DNA of 64,000 bases from Streptomyces sp. Je 1-79 (lineage in GTDB: Bacteria > Actinomycetota > Actinomycetes > Streptomycetales > Streptomycetaceae): contig NZ_JAMGSL010000005.1 of assembly GCF_025195125.1 (NCBI RefSeq), positions 434,001-498,000 of the forward strand, given 5' to 3'. The notes under the pieces are model-generated. The model was given only the letters and a program-made list of their open reading frames with translations. It made no database searches and had not been told where the DNA came from. Positions 12,601 through 20,701 of the stretch are shown here, one piece after another (position 1 is the stretch's first letter; every line of letters starts with the position of its first letter). Both the position numbers and the translations under genes were made by a program.

Positions 12601-13735
12601 CCCCGCCCGTACGGCCAAGCCGGCCCCCGCCACCGCGCGGCTGACGGGCAACCGGCTGCTCGGCCTGCCGGGGGCGGGCAAGGAGGTCCGCCGGTTCACG
12701 TTCGACACCAGGGACAGCGAGACCCCCCTCCTCTACGAGGCCGGCGACGCGCTCGGGGTGCACCCCGTCAACTGTCCCGAGCTGGTGATCGAATGGCTGG
12801 CCGTCACCGGAGCCGACCCCGCCGCCGGCGTCGAGGTGCCCGGCGTCGGCACGGTCGGGCTGGCCGACGCCCTGCGACGGCACCTGGACATCACCCGCAT
12901 CACCCCCGCGCTCCTGGGCTTCGTCAACGAACGGACCGGCGACCGTGATCTGAAGAAACTGCTCCGACCCGACAACAAGGGCGAACTCGCCCGGTGGTCC
13001 TGGGGCCGCCAGGCCGTGGACGTCATCGCCGAGCACCCGGTCCGCGCCACCGCGCAGGAGTGGGCGAGCGTCCTCAAGCGCCTCCAGCCCCGCCTGTACT
13101 CCATATCCTCCAGCCCGCTCACCGACCCCCACCAGGTGTCGCTGACGGTCTCCGTCGTCCGGTACGAGAACCTCCACGGCCGTCCCCGCAAGGGGGTCTG
13201 CTCGCCGTTCCTCGCCGACGCGGCCCCCGATGCCGCCGTGCCGGTCTTCGTCCAGCACTCCGCCCACTTCCGGCCGCCGGCGGATCCCGGGACGCCGATG
13301 GTGATGGTCGGACCGGGGACAGGGGTGGCGCCCTTCGTCGGCTTCCTCGAAGAACGCCGGGCCCGCGGCCACCGCGGCCCCAACTGGCTCTTCTTCGGCG
13401 AACAGCACCGCGCCACGGACTTCTTCTACGAGGACGAGCTGACCGCCCTCCTCGCCGAGGGCACCCTGACCCGCCTCGACACCGCCTTCTCACGCGACCA
13501 GCGCGCCAAGGTCTACGTCCAGGACCGGATGCGCGAGCAGGGGCCCCAGCTCTGGTCCTGGCTCCAGGACGGCGCGCACTTCTACGTCTGCGGCGACGCC
13601 GCGCGCATGGCCAAGGACGTCGACCAGGCGCTGCGCGACATCGCCGCCGCCCACGGAGGCCTCGACGAGGAGGGGGCGGCCCTGTACGTCAAGCAGCTCG
13701 CCGCCGACAAGCGGTACGTCCGCGACGTCTACTGA
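9626..13735 (+). CDS. nasA: Assimilatory nitrate reductase fused to a CysJ-like FMN/FAD/NADPH reductase
   Basis: A 1369-residue fusion. Residues 1-750 form a NasA-type molybdopterin enzyme with an N-terminal 4Fe-4S site (CSYCGVGCG plus the cysteine in RLCTKG) and a C-terminal bis-MGD-binding domain ([18 protein letters not shown]). A linker with [18 protein letters not shown], as at the N terminus of sulfite reductase flavoproteins, is followed by a flavodoxin domain (SQTGNAEEF near 833), an FAD domain (from about 1005; RLYSISSSP) and an NADPH domain (GPGTGVAPF near 1228, [13 protein letters not shown] near 1321). It should reduce nitrate to nitrite with NADPH directly. The TTG at 9626 follows GAGAGG; a GTG at 9578 is the alternative. 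It faces modBC with a 12-base gap. Confidence 0.92.
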   Translation: MPPQDSSAAVTQVRTVCSYCGVGCGLLLDIASGPDGRRTVLKASGDKAHPANFGRLCTKGATTADMLAAPGRLTTALVRPERGTEPVPAPVDEAITSTARRLRSIIDEHGPDAFAFYVSGQMSLEAQYLANKLAKGYIRTNQIESNSRLCMASAGTGYKLSLGADGPPGSYQDFERADVFLVIGSNMADCHPILFLRMMERVKAGARLIVVDPRRSATADKADLFLPIKPGTDLALLNGLLHLLTENGHTDTGFIAERTEGWDAMPAFLADYPPATVAEITGLPEEDIRRAAEWIGTAGEWMSCWTMGLNQSSHGTWNTNALINLHLATGAICRPGSGPFSLTGQPNAMGGREMGYMGPGLPGQRSVLVDEDRAFVEELWGLEPGTVRADGSGKGTVDMFRRMADGEIKACWIICTNPVASVANRRTVIEGLETAELVVTQDVFAETETNAYADVVLPGALWTETEGVLINSERNLTLARPAVDPPGEALADWRIIARIACEMGYEDGFSYESAEEVFEEIKRAANPKTGYDLRGVTYERLRATPVQWPAPTADGPDRNPIRYVGDDGGPVFPTASGRAVFFARPHLPAAEMPDDDYPFVLNTGRLQHQWHTLTKTGKVAKLNKLDPSPFVEIHPDDAARLGVDEGDSVEVASRRGRAVLPAVVTDRVRPGCCFAPFHWNDLFGEYLSINAVTSDAVDPLSFQPEFKVCAVTLEKVAAPAVPAPEPGAGTAGEQTTVIVPTAVQPGAAAVFGLENAPPPTLAEHERQYLVGFLAGLASGAPGVPVLPSGAPFSEEHARWVNGVLAGLYSRAPETAVEPMPRSTAPGREVVVLWASQTGNAEEFAASAAERLSAAGHRPALLGMDATDPTSLPPAADLLLITSTFGDGDAPDNGSGFWDALTAADTPRLDGRRYAVLALGDSSYDDFCGHGRRLDQRLDELGAVRLAPRTDCEPDYEPSAHAWLEQVLTRLTPEPTTDAAPTTSPVTAPAPAAPARTAKPAPATARLTGNRLLGLPGAGKEVRRFTFDTRDSETPLLYEAGDALGVHPVNCPELVIEWLAVTGADPAAGVEVPGVGTVGLADALRRHLDITRITPALLGFVNERTGDRDLKKLLRPDNKGELARWSWGRQAVDVIAEHPVRATAQEWASVLKRLQPRLYSISSSPLTDPHQVSLTVSVVRYENLHGRPRKGVCSPFLADAAPDAAVPVFVQHSAHFRPPADPGTPMVMVGPGTGVAPFVGFLEERRARGHRGPNWLFFGEQHRATDFFYEDELTALLAEGTLTRLDTAFSRDQRAKVYVQDRMREQGPQLWSWLQDGAHFYVCGDAARMAKDVDQALRDIAAAHGGLDEEGAALYVKQLAADKRYVRDVY

Positions 13736-13747
13736 CGCCCGCCCCCG

Positions 13748-15727
13748 TCACAGCGCCACGACGGTCGCCTCGGTGGCCTTGACGCTGGTCCAGACCGGCG
13801 TCCCGTCGGCGAGGCCGAGTTCGGCCGCGGCCTGCGGGGTGATCTCGGCGACGAGGTCGGGCGCCTCGTCCGAGGTGATGAGCACCCGCAGCCGGCTGCC
13901 GCTCGCGGTGATCTCCCGTACGGTTCCGGGCCAGACGTTACGGGGGCTGCCGCCCGGCCTCTCGCGGTGGACGGAGACCGCCTCGGGCGCGATGACGGCG
14001 AGGGCCTCCGTCCCGGTCGGCAGCGGCTCGGCGACGACCAGGGTGCCGCCGACGGCGAGTGCGAGGCCGTCGGCCGTGGCGGTGCCGGGCCAGGCGTTGC
14101 GGCCGAGCATCCGGGCGACCCAGGGGGAGCGGGGGTGGCGGCTGACCTCGGCGGGGGCGGCGTCCTGGAGGGCCCGGCCCTCGTCGAGGACGAGGACCCG
14201 GTCCGCGAGGGAGACCGCCTCGACGGGGTCGTGGGTGACGATCAGACAGACACCGCCGAAGCCCTGGAGGTGCGAGCGCAGGGTGTGGCGCACGTGCGCC
14301 CGGGTGGTCTGGTCGAGTGCGGCGAGGGGCTCGTCGAGCACGAGGAGCCGGGGGCGGGCGGCGAGCGCGCGGGCGAGCGCCACCCGCTGGGCCTGCCCGC
14401 CGGAGAGCTGCGCGGGGCGCCGGTGGGCGAGGTGCCCGACGCCGAGACGGTCGAGCCACTGCTGAGCGGCGCGCCGGGCCTCGGCCCTGCGGACCCCCTG
14501 GGCGCGCTGCCCGTACGCCGTGTTGGCGAGGGCGGACAGGTGGGGAAAGAGGGCCCCGTCCTGGGGGACCCAGGCCACGTGGCGTCGGTGCGGCGGAAGA
14601 GCGGTGACGTCGACCTCGCCCAGGCGCAGGACCGCGTGGGCGCGCGGGGTGAGACCGAGCAGGGCCCGCAGCAGGGTGGTCTTCCCCGCGCCGTTGGGGC
14701 CCACGACGGCGATGGTGGTGCCGGGCTCCGCCTCCAGGGTGAGGCGGGTGAAGCCGGTGACCTCGGCGTGCAGCGACCACTCCTCCCGGGGAACCGCGGG
14801 CCGCTCGCCGGGGGAGGCGAGGGCTCCGTCGGGAAGGGCCTCGTCAGGACGGGAACCGCCGGGGAGGGGCCCGTCCGGCAGGGCCGGGTCCACCGGTGCC
14901 GGGGGCCCGTCCGTACGTGCCGCCGGGGTGCCGGTCCAGCGTCCGCGCAGCGCGATCAGTACGGCCATGGCGATGACGAGCAGCAGGAGGGAGACGGAGG
15001 TCGCCGCCTCGGGCTCGTCCTGGAGCAGCAGATACACCTGGAGCGGCAGGGTCTGCGTGGTGCCCGGCAGGTTCCCCGCGAAGGTGATGGTGGCGCCGAA
15101 CTCGCCGAGCGCCCGCGCCCACGTCAGGGCCGCGCCGGCGATCAGCCCGGGCGCGACCATCGGCAGGGTGACGGTGAAGAAGACCCGTACCGGCGAGGCA
15201 CCGAGGGAGGCCGCCGTCTCCTCGTAACGGGGACGCAGCCCGCCCAGCGCGCCCTCCAGGCTGATCACCAGGAACGGCATCGCGACGAAGGTCGCCGCGA
15301 GGACCGCGCCCGAGGTGTGGAAGGGGAAGGTGATGCCGAAGGTGGACTCCAGCCAGGGGCCCAGCAGCCCGCGGCGGCCGAACGCGAGGAGCAGCGCCAC
15401 GCCGCCGACGGTGGGTGGCAGGACCATCGGCAGCAGGACGAGGGAGCGGACGAACGCCTTGCCGGGGAAGGACACGCGGGCCAGCAGCCAGGCCAGCGGC
15501 ACCCCGAGGACCAGGGACAGGCCGAGCGACCAGAACGACACCACGAGGGAGAGCTGGAGAGCCTCGGTCGTCCCCGGAGACGTGAGGTGGTCCGTGAGTC
15601 GGCCCCACTGGGTCCGTACGAGGATGCCGATGAGCGGCAGGACCAGGAAGGCCACGGCCAGCAGCGCGGGGATCGCCAGGGCGAGGGGCGCGCGGGCGCC
15701 CGGTGTGCGGCTGCCGGTTCGTTTCAT
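13748..15727 (-). CDS. modBC: Fused molybdate ABC transporter permease and ATPase (ModB-ModC)
   Basis: A single 659-residue chain joins two proteins normally separate. Residues 1-265 are a ModB-type permease with about five membrane helices and the EAA-like loop (EETAASLGASP). A proline/aspartate-rich linker of about 55 residues follows. From about 325 there is a ModC ATPase: Walker A GPNGAGKTT, Q-loop WVPQDGALFPHL, signature LSGGQAQRVALARAL, Walker B LLVLDEP and switch histidine IVTHD. The last 120 residues form a TOBE-like oxyanion-sensing domain. It imports molybdate with ModA, whose gene lies upstream across a strong hairpin. It supplies the many molybdoenzymes encoded nearby. Confidence 0.93.
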   Translation of the reverse strand: MKRTGSRTPGARAPLALAIPALLAVAFLVLPLIGILVRTQWGRLTDHLTSPGTTEALQLSLVVSFWSLGLSLVLGVPLAWLLARVSFPGKAFVRSLVLLPMVLPPTVGGVALLLAFGRRGLLGPWLESTFGITFPFHTSGAVLAATFVAMPFLVISLEGALGGLRPRYEETAASLGASPVRVFFTVTLPMVAPGLIAGAALTWARALGEFGATITFAGNLPGTTQTLPLQVYLLLQDEPEAATSVSLLLLVIAMAVLIALRGRWTGTPAARTDGPPAPVDPALPDGPLPGGSRPDEALPDGALASPGERPAVPREEWSLHAEVTGFTRLTLEAEPGTTIAVVGPNGAGKTTLLRALLGLTPRAHAVLRLGEVDVTALPPHRRHVAWVPQDGALFPHLSALANTAYGQRAQGVRRAEARRAAQQWLDRLGVGHLAHRRPAQLSGGQAQRVALARALAARPRLLVLDEPLAALDQTTRAHVRHTLRSHLQGFGGVCLIVTHDPVEAVSLADRVLVLDEGRALQDAAPAEVSRHPRSPWVARMLGRNAWPGTATADGLALAVGGTLVVAEPLPTGTEALAVIAPEAVSVHRERPGGSPRNVWPGTVREITASGSRLRVLITSDEAPDLVAEITPQAAAELGLADGTPVWTSVKATEATVVAL

Positions 15728-15759
15728 CGGTGGTCCCTGCGGGTGGGTGGATACGGGAT

Positions 15760-15806
15760 GCGAGGAGGGGCTGTCCGTCCCCCCGGAACGGGCAGCCCCT
15801 CCTCGC
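15760..15806 (-). terminator. Long hairpin between modA and modBC (partial terminator or processing site)
   Basis: Two 19-base arms, 15760-15778 and 15788-15806 (core GCGAGGAGGGGCTG), pair with one mismatch around a 9-base loop. It sits in the 100-base gap between the modA stop and the modBC start, both on the minus strand. It could lower read-through or protect the modA message so that more binding protein than transporter is made. Confidence 0.6.
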
Positions 15807-15827
15807 AGCGCGACGGCTACGGTCTGG

Positions 15828-16640
15828 CTACGGCTTCTGGAAGCCGGCGTCCTGGAGGATCTTCTGCGCCTCCGGCGAGGACAGCCAGGCGACGAACGCG
15901 GCGGCGGCCTCGGCGTTCTCGGAGTCCTTGAGGGTGGCGGCCGGGTACTGGGCGATCGCGTTCTGGGCGTCGGGGATCTCGACGGCGTCGACCTTGTCCG
16001 TGACCGTCGCGGCGTCCGTCCGGTAGACGAGTCCGGCGTCGGCCTCGCCCAGTTCGACCTTGCTCAGGACGGCGCGGACGTTCGGCTCCTGGGAGACCGG
16101 CTTGACCGTGATCTTCTGGGCGTCGAGGACCTGCTTGCTGTACTTGCCGGCCGGTACCTCGGGCGCGGCGAGGACGACCTTGAGCTTGGTGTCCGCGAGG
16201 TCCTTCAGCTCGTCGACCTTGTGCGGATTGCCCTCTCCGGTGGCGATGACGAGCCGGTTCCTGGCGATGATCGCCGGGGTGCCCGTGTCGGCCTTCACCT
16301 TGTCCATGCTCTTGGTGTCGGCGGTGACGATCGCGTCGGCGGGCGAGCCCTGCGAGACCTGGGCGACGAGCTCCTGGGAGCCCGCGAAGGAGAACGTGAT
16401 CTTCGTGCCCGGGTGCGTCTTCTCGTACGCCGCGCCGGCGGTCTTGAACACGTTGGTCAAGGACGCGGCGGCCAGGACCGTCAGCTTGGCCGGGGGAGCG
16501 GCGGAGGCGGAGCCGGAGGCCGGGCCTTCGGCGCCCTTCCTGGTGTCGTCGTTGCCGCAGGCGGCGAGCGGGGCGAGAAGGGCGGCCGTCACGACGGCGG
16601 CGGCGACACGGCGTCTGGTGGACGTGCGGGGCAGGGACAT
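15828..16640 (-). CDS. modA: Molybdate-binding lipoprotein
   Basis: A 270-residue periplasm-side binding protein. The signal peptide ends in a lipobox (PLAAC, cysteine at residue 28), followed by a flexible Gly/Ser/Ala/Pro stretch to about 50. The mature part starts TVLAAASLTNVF and has PADAIVTADTKSMDKV and GLVYRTDA, all typical of ModA, where serine and tyrosine hydroxyls coordinate the oxyanion. It is anchored outside the membrane and delivers molybdate to the fused ModBC transporter. It follows the HTH-TOBE gene by 104 bases in the same direction. Confidence 0.95.
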   Translation of the reverse strand: MSLPRTSTRRRVAAAVVTAALLAPLAACGNDDTRKGAEGPASGSASAAPPAKLTVLAAASLTNVFKTAGAAYEKTHPGTKITFSFAGSQELVAQVSQGSPADAIVTADTKSMDKVKADTGTPAIIARNRLVIATGEGNPHKVDELKDLADTKLKVVLAAPEVPAGKYSKQVLDAQKITVKPVSQEPNVRAVLSKVELGEADAGLVYRTDAATVTDKVDAVEIPDAQNAIAQYPAATLKDSENAEAAAAFVAWLSSPEAQKILQDAGFQKP

Positions 16641-16744
16641 GCGGGGTGACTCCTTGGGGGACGTGGCCGGCAGGATGCCGTCCGTCGCGGATGGTGAAGA
16701 GCCGCGCCGGTGACGGGCGTCGCCGCTCGGGAATGCGTGAGGGG

Positions 16745-17140
16745 TCAGGTGCGGTCGATGTGCACGCTGGTCGACTTCACGCGGGCGGTGGCCTGCATGC
16801 CGACTTCGAGTCCCAGCTCTTCCACGGCCTCGCGGGTGAGGAGCGAGACGAGCCGGTGCGGGCCCGCCTGGATCTCCACCTGGGCCGCGATGTCACCGAG
16901 CTTGATCGCGGTGACGATGCCCGGGAAGGCGTTGCGCGCCGAGGTGTAGGACGCGTCTTCCTCTCCGTTGCCGCTCTGGCCGATCTCCACGGAGAAGGCG
17001 GCGAGGTCCCGGCCGTCGATGAGACGCCGGCCGCTCTCGTCGCGATGGGTCGCGACGCGGCCGGCGTCCGCCCAGCGGCGGGCGGTGTCCGGGCTGACGC
17101 CGAGCAGACGTGCCGCCTGCCCGATGGTGTAGGACTGCAT
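16745..17140 (-). CDS. HTH-TOBE molybdate-sensor-like protein, copy 1
   Basis: A 131-residue protein with an N-terminal excisionase/MerR-like helix-turn-helix (YTIGQAARLLGVSPDTARRW, residues 4-23) and a C-terminal TOBE/Mop domain (RNAFPGIVTAIKLGDIAAQVEIQ onwards; RVKSTSVHI at the end), the fold that binds molybdate in ModE and molbindins. It probably senses molybdate and controls modA-modBC directly downstream. A -10-like TAACGT ends seven bases before the ATG and no ribosome site is visible, suggesting a leaderless message. About 60% identical to the copy at 23299-23697. Confidence 0.85.
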   Translation of the reverse strand: MQSYTIGQAARLLGVSPDTARRWADAGRVATHRDESGRRLIDGRDLAAFSVEIGQSGNGEEDASYTSARNAFPGIVTAIKLGDIAAQVEIQAGPHRLVSLLTREAVEELGLEVGMQATARVKSTSVHIDRT

Positions 17141-17147
17141 GCGCGCC

Positions 17148-17177
17148 ACGTTAGAGCGATCAGGCTGGCATCTGCAA
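17148..17177 (-). promoter_or_regulatory. Promoter of HTH-TOBE copy 1 (leaderless)
   Basis: On the minus strand TTGCAG (17172-17177) and TAACGT (17148-17153) are separated by 18 bases. The predicted start of transcription falls on the ATG at 17140. Confidence 0.5.
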
Positions 17178-17191
17178 CTACTCCGTGCATA

Positions 17192-17222
17192 CCTCCATGG
17201 CGAATGCGAGGTCGTATGGAGG
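17192..17222. promoter_or_regulatory. Inverted repeat upstream of HTH-TOBE copy 1
   Basis: CCTCCAT (17192-17198) and ATGGAGG (17216-17222) form perfect 7-base arms with 17 bases between. The site lies just upstream of the -35 of the HTH-TOBE gene, between it and the sulfite-oxidase-like gene. It is a candidate operator for the HTH-TOBE protein; the arms contain no coding frame. Confidence 0.35.
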
Positions 17223-17243
17223 AAAGGATGAGCCGCGACGCGC

Positions 17244-17753
17244 TCACACGCCCCCGTACGGCTCCGCGGCGGCGTCGGGGAGGCGGCAGGTGCCGATCCA
17301 GATCCTGGTGACGGCGCTGACGTAGCGCGCACCGCAGCGGTCGGAAGGCACGACCAGCTGTGTGCCGACTCCGTCGAGGTCCTGGTCGTCCATGCGCGTG
17401 GCGAGCAGTACGGGCGCGTTGCCGAAGTCGGTGTCGATCTCGGCCCAGGACAGCACGGTGTGGTGGCCGTCGCCCCCGTCCACCGCAAGCAGGAAGCGGG
17501 AGCGCTCCTTGCGGCGCGCGGGGTCGAACCCGGGGCGGGCGCCGCTCACCACCTCCCGCAGGAGCGGACCCTCGAAGGTGTGGTGCTGCGGTCCGTTGGT
17601 GGCACAGTCGAAGACCACGTCCGCCCGGTGTCGCTCCCACCCCTCGCGCAGATCCGCCACGGTCAGCGTGACCCGCTCGGCCACCTCCCCGCACACGAGG
17701 AAGGAGCCGGTGCGTGCGTGGTTCGTTCGGGGCGGAGCGCTGAGTCGACTCAT
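17244..17753 (-). CDS. Small sulfite-oxidase-like molybdopterin-binding oxidoreductase
   Basis: A 169-residue protein matching the molybdopterin-binding core of the sulfite oxidase superfamily. Features include VTLTVADLRE, the segment VFDCATNGPQHHTFEGPLL with the cysteine (about residue 51) in the place of the Mo-ligating cysteine, VDGGDGHHTVLSWAEID, and PVLLATRMD followed by GTQLVVPSDR. It is far shorter than full sulfite oxidase (no haem or dimerisation domain). No signal peptide is seen, so it is probably cytoplasmic. It stands between the HTH-TOBE/mod genes and the xanthine-dehydrogenase genes, behind a sigma-B-like promoter. Confidence 0.75.
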   Translation of the reverse strand: MSRLSAPPRTNHARTGSFLVCGEVAERVTLTVADLREGWERHRADVVFDCATNGPQHHTFEGPLLREVVSGARPGFDPARRKERSRFLLAVDGGDGHHTVLSWAEIDTDFGNAPVLLATRMDDQDLDGVGTQLVVPSDRCGARYVSAVTRIWIGTCRLPDAAAEPYGGV

Positions 17754-17796
17754 GGGATTCCCCTCCGGGCGGTCGGTGCGGCGGCTGCGCCCAGTG

Positions 17797-17822
17797 ATAC
17801 CCGACCCTCACACCGCAGAACC
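17797..17822 (-). promoter_or_regulatory. Sigma-B-like promoter for the sulfite-oxidase-like gene
   Basis: On the minus strand GGTT (17819-17822), a 16-base spacer and GGGTAT (17797-17802) fit the Streptomyces sigma-B consensus GNNT-N14-16-GGGTAC/T. It lies about 45 bases before the ATG at 17753. Confidence 0.5.
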
Positions 17823-17899
17823 CTGTCTGCCACCCTGTTACGGGTTTCAGGGGTGCGATTGTGAGCTTGATACGAGAACCGTCCACGCATCCTCCGGTC

Positions 17900-20701
17900 T
17901 CATGCGCCAAGGGGCGGGGCCTCACCGGCGGAGGCGCGGGCGTGCCGGTCGAGGGCGAGCCAGACGCGGTCCCGGGTGAGGGGCATCTCGGTGAAACGGA
18001 TCCCCGTGGCGTCGCGCAGGGCGTTGGCGAACGCGGGCCCGACCGGATTGAAGGGGCTCTCGCTCATCGACTTGGCGCCCAGGGGCCCGATCGCGTCGGA
18101 GGTCTCCATGAAGTGGACCTCGGTGCGCGGGATGTCGGCGTACTGCGGGAGCCGGTAGCGGCGGAAGGCCGCCGTGGTGACCTCCCCGCGGTCGTCGAGC
18201 CGCACGGTCTCGAAGAGGGTGGCGCCGAGCGCCTGGGCGACTCCGCCCTCGACCTGGCCGCGGCACTGCATCGGGTTCATCACCTTGCCTGCGTCGGCGG
18301 CGTGCACGCTCCGCAGGATCCTCATCTCGCCGGTGCCCGGATCGACGGCGAGCCGGAACCACTGGGCGTTGAAGGCCACCGAACGGGGGCTGCCACCCCA
18401 GTGGCCGTCGGCGGCCAGCTCCTCCAGCCTGCCCGTGTCGTAGGCGGCCTCGTACAGCTCCTTCAGGGTGACGATCCGGCCCGCGCAGTCGAAGGCCTCG
18501 GCCTCCAGCCTGCACAGGTGCCGGGCCACTCCCGTGTGCCGGGCCGCGAAGGTCTTCAGGCGCTCCGCGAGCGAGTCGGCCGCCAGCATCACGGCCTTGC
18601 CCGCCACCACCGTGCCGGCCGAGCCGAACGCGCCGGTGTCGTGCCGGACGACGTCCGTGTCGGACTGGCGGACGGCGATCCGGTCGACCGTGGTGTTCAG
18701 CGCCCCCGCGGTGATCTGCTTGTGGACCGTGGTCGTGCCGTTGCCGAACTCCGCCGTGCCGACCGCGATGTCGTACGTGCCGTCGCGCAGCAGGCTGACC
18801 CGGGCGTCGGCGAAGTGGCCGCCGGGCGGACCGGTCGCGATCATCGCGACCGCCGTGCCCGTCCCGGTGAGCCAGCCCTCCGGGACGTCTTCGTGGCTGC
18901 GGTCCTCGGCGATCGCCCTGCGGACGATGTCCATGCACTGCTTCATCCCGTACGAGGCGATGAAGAGGTCCTCCTCGTGGCCGATCGGCGTCACCATCGG
19001 GTCGCCGGGGCCGATGACGTTCTTCTCGCGCAGGACGAGCGGGTCCATGCCGAGCCGGACGGCGAGCTCGTCCATCACCGATTCGACGGCGAAGAGGACC
19101 TGGCCGAGGCCGTAACCGCGGAAGGCGCCCGCCGGCACGCCGTTGGTGTAGACCGAGTACGCCTCCACCTCCTTGTTCGGCGCCTTGTACACGGCGAAGG
19201 ACTCGCCGACGCTGTGGAACATGACCGCCGGGCCGTGGTTGCCGTAGGCGCCGGTGTTGGAGACCACGCGGATCCGCAGCGCGGTGAGGGTGCCGTCGGC
19301 CTTGGCGCCGATCTTCACGGTGATCTTGAAGGGGTGGCGGGTGGTGGCGCCGTAGAACTGCTCGGCCCGGGTGAACTCGAGTTTCACCGGGCGCCGCAGC
19401 TTCAGCGCGGCGAGGACCACGATGTCCTCGGTGAGCATCTCCTGCTTGCCGCCGAACCCGCCGCCCACACGGCCCGCGACGACCCGGACCTCGTCCTCGT
19501 TCAGGTCGTAGAGGGCGCACAGCGCCCGCCGGGTCAGGAACGGGGCCTGGGTGGAGGAGCGGACGGTGATGCGTTCGCCCTCGCCCTCCTCCTTCGGCTC
19601 GAAGTACGCGACGCTGCCGTGGGTCTCCAGGCTGGCGTGCTGTACGCGCTGCGTCCGGAAGGTCTCCTCGTAGACGACGTCCGCCTCCGCGTAGCCCTTC
19701 TCCATGTCGCCGAGGGTGTGATGGACCTCGCCGCACACGTTGCTCCCGGGGCGGGCGATGCGCGACTCCGGGCCCCTGTCGTGGATCACGGGAGCGCCCG
19801 GGAGCATCGCCTCCTCCGGGTCGATGACGTACGGCAGTTCCTCGTACGTCACGACCACACGGCGGCACCCCTCCTCGGCCGCCTGCTCGTTGTCGGCGAC
19901 GACGGCCGCCACACGCTGGCCGACGAAACGGACCACGTCGTCCAGGACGCGGGTGTCCTCCGGGTCCTCGGTGGGATGCTCGTGGCGGGCGGAGGAGTAC
20001 AGCCGGTCGGGGGCGTCGTGGTGGGTGAGGACGGCGTGCACGCCCGGGACCCGGAGCGCCTCGGAGGTGTCGATGCCGACGATCCGGGCGTGCGGGTGGG
20101 GGGAGCGCAGCAGCTTCATGTGGAGCAGCCCGGGAACCTCGACGTCGAAGGTGTAGCGGGCGGTCCCGGTCACCACCTGGGGGCCGACCGGAGCGCCGAG
20201 GCTCCTTCCCACGGCCTTTCCCGCACAGGGGCTTTCGGTGTGCCGCACACCGCGCACCGCGTCCTCGATCGCGCGGTAGCCGGTGCAACGGCAGATGTTG
20301 CCCTTGAAGGCGCGCGGAAGGTCCTCCAGCTTGCCGTCGTCGTGCGGGGCGCCCCGCTCGGCTTCGAGGGAGGCCGTCGTCATGAGGAAACCGGCCGTGC
20401 AGAAGCCGCACTGGAAGCCCTGCGCATCGAGGAACCTCCGCTGGACGGGATGGAGTTCGCCCTCGGGGGAGGCGAGTCCCTCGACGGTCGTGACGCTCCG
20501 GCCCTCCGCGCGCACCGCCGGGTACAGGCAGCTGTGCACGGGCTCCCCGTCGACGTGGACGGTGCAGGCGCCGCAGTCACCCGCGTCACATCCCTTCTTC
20601 ACCCCGAACCAGCCGCGCTCGCGCAGATAGGTGCGCAGGCACTGGCCGGCGCGCGGTTCGTCCTCGAAGGGCTGGTCGTTGACCTGGATGCGGAAGTTCA
20701 T
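17900..20701 (-). CDS. Xanthine dehydrogenase-like enzyme, fused 2Fe-2S and molybdopterin subunit
   Basis: A 933-residue chain. Residues 1-160 are a two-cluster iron-sulfur domain: C38, C43, C46, C58 for the plant-ferredoxin-type cluster and C98, C101, C137, C139 (QCGFCTAGF, GNICRCTGY) for the second. From about 165 the molybdopterin domain follows (GTARYTFDVEVPG; GGGFGGKQEM; AFRGYGLGQ) with the active-site glutamate probably in KSMSESPFN. Such enzymes hydroxylate purines or other N-heterocycles or aldehydes. The ATG at 20701 overlaps the stop of the FAD-subunit gene by four bases. The divergent PucR-type gene suggests a purine substrate. Confidence 0.9.
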   Translation of the reverse strand: MNFRIQVNDQPFEDEPRAGQCLRTYLRERGWFGVKKGCDAGDCGACTVHVDGEPVHSCLYPAVRAEGRSVTTVEGLASPEGELHPVQRRFLDAQGFQCGFCTAGFLMTTASLEAERGAPHDDGKLEDLPRAFKGNICRCTGYRAIEDAVRGVRHTESPCAGKAVGRSLGAPVGPQVVTGTARYTFDVEVPGLLHMKLLRSPHPHARIVGIDTSEALRVPGVHAVLTHHDAPDRLYSSARHEHPTEDPEDTRVLDDVVRFVGQRVAAVVADNEQAAEEGCRRVVVTYEELPYVIDPEEAMLPGAPVIHDRGPESRIARPGSNVCGEVHHTLGDMEKGYAEADVVYEETFRTQRVQHASLETHGSVAYFEPKEEGEGERITVRSSTQAPFLTRRALCALYDLNEDEVRVVAGRVGGGFGGKQEMLTEDIVVLAALKLRRPVKLEFTRAEQFYGATTRHPFKITVKIGAKADGTLTALRIRVVSNTGAYGNHGPAVMFHSVGESFAVYKAPNKEVEAYSVYTNGVPAGAFRGYGLGQVLFAVESVMDELAVRLGMDPLVLREKNVIGPGDPMVTPIGHEEDLFIASYGMKQCMDIVRRAIAEDRSHEDVPEGWLTGTGTAVAMIATGPPGGHFADARVSLLRDGTYDIAVGTAEFGNGTTTVHKQITAGALNTTVDRIAVRQSDTDVVRHDTGAFGSAGTVVAGKAVMLAADSLAERLKTFAARHTGVARHLCRLEAEAFDCAGRIVTLKELYEAAYDTGRLEELAADGHWGGSPRSVAFNAQWFRLAVDPGTGEMRILRSVHAADAGKVMNPMQCRGQVEGGVAQALGATLFETVRLDDRGEVTTAAFRRYRLPQYADIPRTEVHFMETSDAIGPLGAKSMSESPFNPVGPAFANALRDATGIRFTEMPLTRDRVWLALDRHARASAGEAPPLGA

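Noticed and set aside
15760..15806. Molybdenum-cofactor riboswitch between modA and modBC
   Set aside because: It is a simple two-arm hairpin without the multi-stem architecture of the Moco element.
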